DNA from: Betaproteobacteria bacterium
GTDB lineage: Bacteria; Pseudomonadota; Gammaproteobacteria; Burkholderiales; SG8-39
Length of the DNA stretch: 55,500 nt
Direction of reading: 5' to 3'
NCBI GenBank assembly: GCA_005881595.1
Contig: VBBY01000004.1
Coordinates: 1 to 55,500 of the forward strand
Made by a program: the position numbers and the translations under genes. Under the pieces are notes generated by a model. That model made no database searches, was not told the origin of the DNA, and saw only the letters and a program-made list of their open reading frames with translations. Every line of letters begins with the position of its first letter. Position 1 is the first letter of the stretch. Positions 52,237-55,500 of the stretch are shown here, one piece after another.

Positions 52237-53526
52237 ATGGCCACCATTCCACGCCGCGTTGCGATCCTCGGCGGCGCCCGCATCCCGTTCGCGCGCGCCA
52301 ACACCGCCTACGTCGACCAGGGCAACCTGGAGATGATGTCGGCCGCGATGAAAGCATTAGTGGATAGATTTTCCTTGAAAGGACAGAAAATCGGCGAGGT
52401 CTCCGCCGGGGCCGTCATCAAGCACTCGCGCGACTGGAACCTGGCGCGCGAGTCGACGCAGTCGGCGGGCCTCGATCCGCAGACGCCGGCCTACGACGTG
52501 CAGCGCGCCTGCGGCACCAGCCTCACCGCCGTGTCGACGCTCGCCAGCCGCATCGCGCTCGGCGAGATCGACTCGGCGATCGCCGGCGGCTCGGACAGCG
52601 CGAGCGACATCCCGATCTCCTATGGCAGGAATTTGCAACGCATTGCTTTAAAGAGTGCCCGCGGGAGGTCCCTGGGAGAACGAATCGCGCCCTGGCTCCG
52701 CCTTCGTCCGAAAGATTTCAAACCCTCGACCCCCGGCGTCGCCGAGATGCGCACCGGCCTTTCGATGGGCGAGCACTGCGAGTTGATGGCGAAGGAATGG
52801 GGGATCGGCCGAGCGGAGCAGGACGAGCTCGCGCTCGCCAGCCACAAGAAGGCGGCGGAGGCGTGGCGCGGCGGCTTTTACGCCGATCTCGTGTTTCCCT
52901 TCGGCGGCCTGAAGACCGACAACAACGTCCGCGCCGATGCGAGCCTCGAGAAGCTCGCTTCCCTGAAGCCCGCGTTCGACCGCAGCGGCGCCGGCACGCT
53001 CACCGCCGGCAACAGCACGCCGCTCACCGACGGCGCGGCGTGCGTGCTTCTCGGCTCGGAAGAGTGGGCGCGCTCGCGCGGCATCCCGATCCAGGCATAC
53101 CTCACGCACACCGCGTCGGCCGCCGTCGACTATGCCGGTCTCGCCGGCCCGCGCGAAGGCCTGCTGATGGCCCCGACCTACGCGGTGCCGCAGATGCTCG
53201 AGCGCGCCGGCATCCGACTGCAGGATTTCGACATTTACGAGATCCACGAGGCCTTTGCCGCGCAGGTGCTCTGCACGCTGAAGGCCTGGGAATCGGAGGA
53301 GTACTGCCGTACCCGGCTCAAGCGCACGCAGCCTCTGGGCTCGATCAACCGCGGCAAGATGAACCCGAAGGGCGGCAGCGTCGCCGTCGGCCATCCGTTC
53401 GGCGCCACCGGCGCGCGCATCGTCGCCGGGCTCGCGAAGCAGCTCGCCGACCGCGGCTCGGGCCGCGGGCTCATTTCAATCTGCACGGCCGGCGGGATGG
53501 GAGTCGCAGCGATCCTCGAGCGCTGA
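52237..53526 (+). CDS. Acetyl-CoA C-acyltransferase (thiolase)
   Basis: A 429-residue thiolase catalysing CoA-dependent cleavage or condensation of 3-ketoacyl-CoA. The acylated Cys is in VQRACGTSL (about residue 89), His in GHPFGATGAR and the second Cys in CTAGGMG; NEAF is replaced by HEAFAAQ. The length and insert (GRSLGERIAPW) fit the FadI-like longer subgroup. A strongly A+T-rich codon patch lies at 52351-52390 and another near 52625. No beta-oxidation partner genes follow. Confidence 0.9.
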   Translation: MATIPRRVAILGGARIPFARANTAYVDQGNLEMMSAAMKALVDRFSLKGQKIGEVSAGAVIKHSRDWNLARESTQSAGLDPQTPAYDVQRACGTSLTAVSTLASRIALGEIDSAIAGGSDSASDIPISYGRNLQRIALKSARGRSLGERIAPWLRLRPKDFKPSTPGVAEMRTGLSMGEHCELMAKEWGIGRAEQDELALASHKKAAEAWRGGFYADLVFPFGGLKTDNNVRADASLEKLASLKPAFDRSGAGTLTAGNSTPLTDGAACVLLGSEEWARSRGIPIQAYLTHTASAAVDYAGLAGPREGLLMAPTYAVPQMLERAGIRLQDFDIYEIHEAFAAQVLCTLKAWESEEYCRTRLKRTQPLGSINRGKMNPKGGSVAVGHPFGATGARIVAGLAKQLADRGSGRGLISICTAGGMGVAAILER

Positions 53527-53650
53527 CACCACCCCCCCGTTTGGATCATTGCAGGTCCGGAGGCGCAGGAGTAAGGTTTCCGCCCAGTATTCAAAAAAGT
53601 GAAAGCTTCCCGTTTTCGCTTTCTTACGGGCCAGCAGAGCCTGTCCTTTC

Positions 53651-53709
53651 GGTACCTCTGTACCACTCTGCCAAATAACGTAGCGGCTGTTCAGCCACTT
53701 ATTCAGTGG
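53651..53709 (+). other. Two small hairpins upstream of the repeat protein
   Basis: GGTAC-CTCT-GTACC (53651-53664) and CCACT-TATTC-AGTGG (53695-53709) lie in the 205-base gap after the thiolase gene. They may end the thiolase transcript or fold in the leader of the next gene. The gap is clearly lower in G+C than the thiolase gene. Confidence 0.35.
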
Positions 53710-53731
53710 CATTCAATCTACGGGGGTCGCT

Positions 53732-54736
53732 GTGAACATTCATGGGATCAAACCATATCTGGTGGCAGGAACATTGGCGTTGGCGGCACAAACGGCCGAT
53801 GCTTGGGATGACGCTCAGTTTCGTTGTCCGGCAGGGCAGGCAATTCAGGGCGTGGACGTTGCCACACACACCCTGATATGCATTCCAGTAAGCGCTTCTT
53901 CGGCAGACATCGCTGCACTCGTCGCGCGCGTGACCGCATTGGAAAGCGAAGCTGCCAATGAGCGCAACGCGAGATTGGCCGCGGACAACGCTTTGCAAGC
54001 CAACCTAAGCTCGGAAGCCGCGGCTCGTGCTGCTGCCGACACGACGCTCCAAGGCAATATAAATGCCGAGGCGATTACGCGGATTGCAGAGGATGGCACC
54101 ACCCTTGCAAGCGCGAAGGCTTACACCGATACAAAAGTCGCCGAAGGCGGTGGCGGCGGGGCGCTGAGCTTCCTGCAGCCCTATATCAGCCTCGAGGTCA
54201 ATCCTATTAACGGCGTTAACGGGCCGCACATTATCTTCAGCGGGGCCAATGTCCACGTCCGTAGCGGCAGCGGAAGAACCGACGACAACAACACGCCTAC
54301 CGGCCTGGGTAATCTGATTGTCGGGTACGACGAGCAGCAGACCGAGGCTGTAAGCCGCACCGGATCGCATAACCTCATCGTAGGAGGGCAGCACAGCTTC
54401 ACCAGGTATGGCGGCCTGGCTGCCGGCGCAGCCAACACGCTCGACGGGGTTTCAGCATTTGCAGCCGGTGTCAGAAACGTAGCGAGTGGTGACTTCTCCA
54501 GCGTGACGGGCGGCGCAGGCAATTTCGCCGGCGGGGGCTCTTCGAGCATTAGCGGCGGGCAGGAAAACATGACGGTAGAAGTTGCTTCCAGCGTCACCGG
54601 CGGCCGGCAGAATACGGCAAGCGGGGTCTACGCCAGCGTTACCGGCGGCTTTACCAATGCTGCCGCCGCTGAAGGTTCAAGCGTCAGCGGAGGACAGGGC
54701 AACGTCGCTTTTTTGCCGTTCCAGCACGTGCCGTAG
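53732..54736 (+). CDS. Exported repeat protein with coiled coil and YadA-head-like repeats, probably 3' truncated
   Basis: A 334-residue protein from a GTG start behind GGGGGT. A signal peptide ends at ADA (about residue 24); residues 55-135 form an Ala/Glu-rich coiled coil. From about 195 there are repeats of the form SSVTGGxxNxASG (at least six, with SSISGGQEN, ASVTGGFTN, SSVSGGQGN), like trimeric-adhesin heads. The last repeat breaks off into FLPFQHVP four bases from the dinB stop, and the terminal cap usual in such proteins is missing. Base composition is lower in G+C than the neighbours, which suggests transfer. Confidence 0.7.
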   Translation: MNIHGIKPYLVAGTLALAAQTADAWDDAQFRCPAGQAIQGVDVATHTLICIPVSASSADIAALVARVTALESEAANERNARLAADNALQANLSSEAAARAAADTTLQGNINAEAITRIAEDGTTLASAKAYTDTKVAEGGGGGALSFLQPYISLEVNPINGVNGPHIIFSGANVHVRSGSGRTDDNNTPTGLGNLIVGYDEQQTEAVSRTGSHNLIVGGQHSFTRYGGLAAGAANTLDGVSAFAAGVRNVASGDFSSVTGGAGNFAGGGSSSISGGQENMTVEVASSVTGGRQNTASGVYASVTGGFTNAAAAEGSSVSGGQGNVAFLPFQHVP

Positions 54737-54740
54737 AGTT

Positions 54741-55499
54741 TCAAAATAGCCGCTCGGATTCCGGGTGGCCGTCGCCCTCGCGCTCGAGGCCGTGCGCGCC
54801 CACGCCGAGCAGCCGCACCGGCCGACTGGCGGCGTCGGTGCGCGCGAGGAGCGTTCGGGCGCAGTCCGTGATGTACTTTTCAGAATTACTTGCACTTTCT
54901 GCAGTGTGGCTGCGTGTCACGGTAGTGAAGTCCGCATACCGTACTTTGATGGTCACGGTGCGCGCGCGCAGCCGCTTCCTGCTCAGCGAGGCGGCAAGCT
55001 GCCCGGACATGCGCTCGAGCTCGCTCGCCATCTCCTGGAAGTCGGACAGGTCGCGGGCGTAGGTCTCCTCGCAGGAGATCGACTTGTAGGGCCGGTTTGA
55101 GACTACCGGCCGCGGGTCGTCGCCGTGCGAAAGCCGGACGAGCCACTCTCCGAGGCTGCCTACGGTGCGCGACAGGAGCTCGCGGTCGGCGCTGCGCACG
55201 TCCACCAGCCGCGCGATGCCCACCGCGCGCAGCTTCTTCGCGGTCACCGGGCCGACGCCCCACAGCGACTCGACCGGGAGCTGCTGCAGGAACTGCTCGA
55301 CTCGCTCAGGCGCGATCACCGTAAGCCCGTCCGGCTTTTCCCAGCCGGAGGCGATCTTGGCGAGGAACTTGTTCGGCGCCACGCCCGCCGAGGCGGTGAG
55401 CCCGAGCTCGCCGCGGATGCGCTCCTTGATGCGCTTTGCGATGTTGGTCGCGAGCGCCTCGCCCCAGAGATTCTCCGTGACGTCGAGATAAGCCTCGTC
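54741..55499 (-). CDS. dinB: DNA polymerase IV (Y-family), 5' truncated
   Basis: Error-prone translesion polymerase; the N-terminal palm lies beyond the window edge. The visible 252 codons start inside the palm (DEAYLDVT, with the catalytic Asp-Glu pair), continue through ASAGVAPNKFLAKIAS and the thumb helix-hairpin-helix GVGPVTAKKL, and end with the little-finger domain (VTIKVRYADFTTVTRS, RPVRLLGVGAHGL). The reading frame is open to the window end. It converges on the truncated repeat gene with a 4-base gap. Confidence 0.93.
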   Translation of the reverse strand, partial: DEAYLDVTENLWGEALATNIAKRIKERIRGELGLTASAGVAPNKFLAKIASGWEKPDGLTVIAPERVEQFLQQLPVESLWGVGPVTAKKLRAVGIARLVDVRSADRELLSRTVGSLGEWLVRLSHGDDPRPVVSNRPYKSISCEETYARDLSDFQEMASELERMSGQLAASLSRKRLRARTVTIKVRYADFTTVTRSHTAESASNSEKYITDCARTLLARTDAASRPVRLLGVGAHGLEREGDGHPESERLF

Positions 55500-55500
55500 G

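Overview
The window is about two thirds G+C, densely packed, and looks like a betaproteobacterial chromosome, probably from a poorly characterised Burkholderiales or Nitrosomonadales-type lineage. The basis is gene content and order: proS diverging from rppH; rplU-rpmA-obg-proB diverging from a polyprenyl synthase gene; PP0621-pilS-pilR-ampD behind a tRNA-Pro; and PhaM, CNP1-like and Bug/TctC proteins. No phage, insertion sequence, CRISPR array or rRNA operon is visible. Assignment below family level is not possible from this window.

Layout. 1-1393: 5'-truncated pcm and nlpD. 1375-7580 (minus): one chain, proS > SLT lytic transglycosylase > DUF58 > TgpA-like transglutaminase > MltB, every junction a 4-base start/stop overlap. 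7667-9341: rppH, DUF3501, CNP1-like lipoprotein. 9338-12081 (minus): rplU, rpmA, obg, proB. 12123-16938: polyprenyl diphosphate synthase, tRNA-Pro(CGG), PP0621 protein, PilS/PilR, AmpD. 17058-21851: class Ia ribonucleotide reductase operon with two NrdR boxes and a GIY-YIG-like gene between nrdA and nrdB. 21907-24425: lysine-rich protein, a 400-base non-coding stretch, a second SLT protein, an aminotransferase. 24451-31643: malic enzyme, patatin, PhaM, quinone oxidoreductase, two Nudix-region genes, CbiB-like protein, haloacid dehalogenase. 31692-34788 (minus): M48 protease, phhB, DUF2007, MFS transporter. 34807-41853: orn, then a minus-strand chain (ArnT-like > pgi > DUF6494 > FAD oxidase > RidA > hydrolase), with rpmE2 beyond it. 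41906-44504: rho, trxA, fdxA, orphan HicB. 44517-47631: cyanide-insensitive-type bd oxidase, a small membrane protein, a type IV pilin. 47741-55499: acyl-CoA ligase, EamA transporter, Bug protein plus serine hydrolase, thiolase, an exported repeat protein that appears to have lost its 3' end, and a 5'-truncated dinB.

Functional themes are cell-wall remodelling (two SLT proteins, MltB, NlpD, AmpD, TgpA/DUF58), type IV pili (PilS/PilR and a pilin), dNTP synthesis, redox and respiration (cio oxidase, thioredoxin, ferredoxin), and carbon storage and acyl-CoA chemistry (PhaM, malic enzyme, patatin, thiolase, ligase).

The most unusual signal is regulatory. Eight genes without a Shine-Dalgarno sequence have a TATAAT-like hexamer exactly six bases before the start codon, which predicts leaderless mRNAs. 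Other points for follow-up are the GIY-YIG-like gene inside nrdAB, a low-G+C core inside the M48 protease gene, a CRP/FNR-type palindrome between the bd oxidase and a small membrane protein, and the truncated repeat protein.
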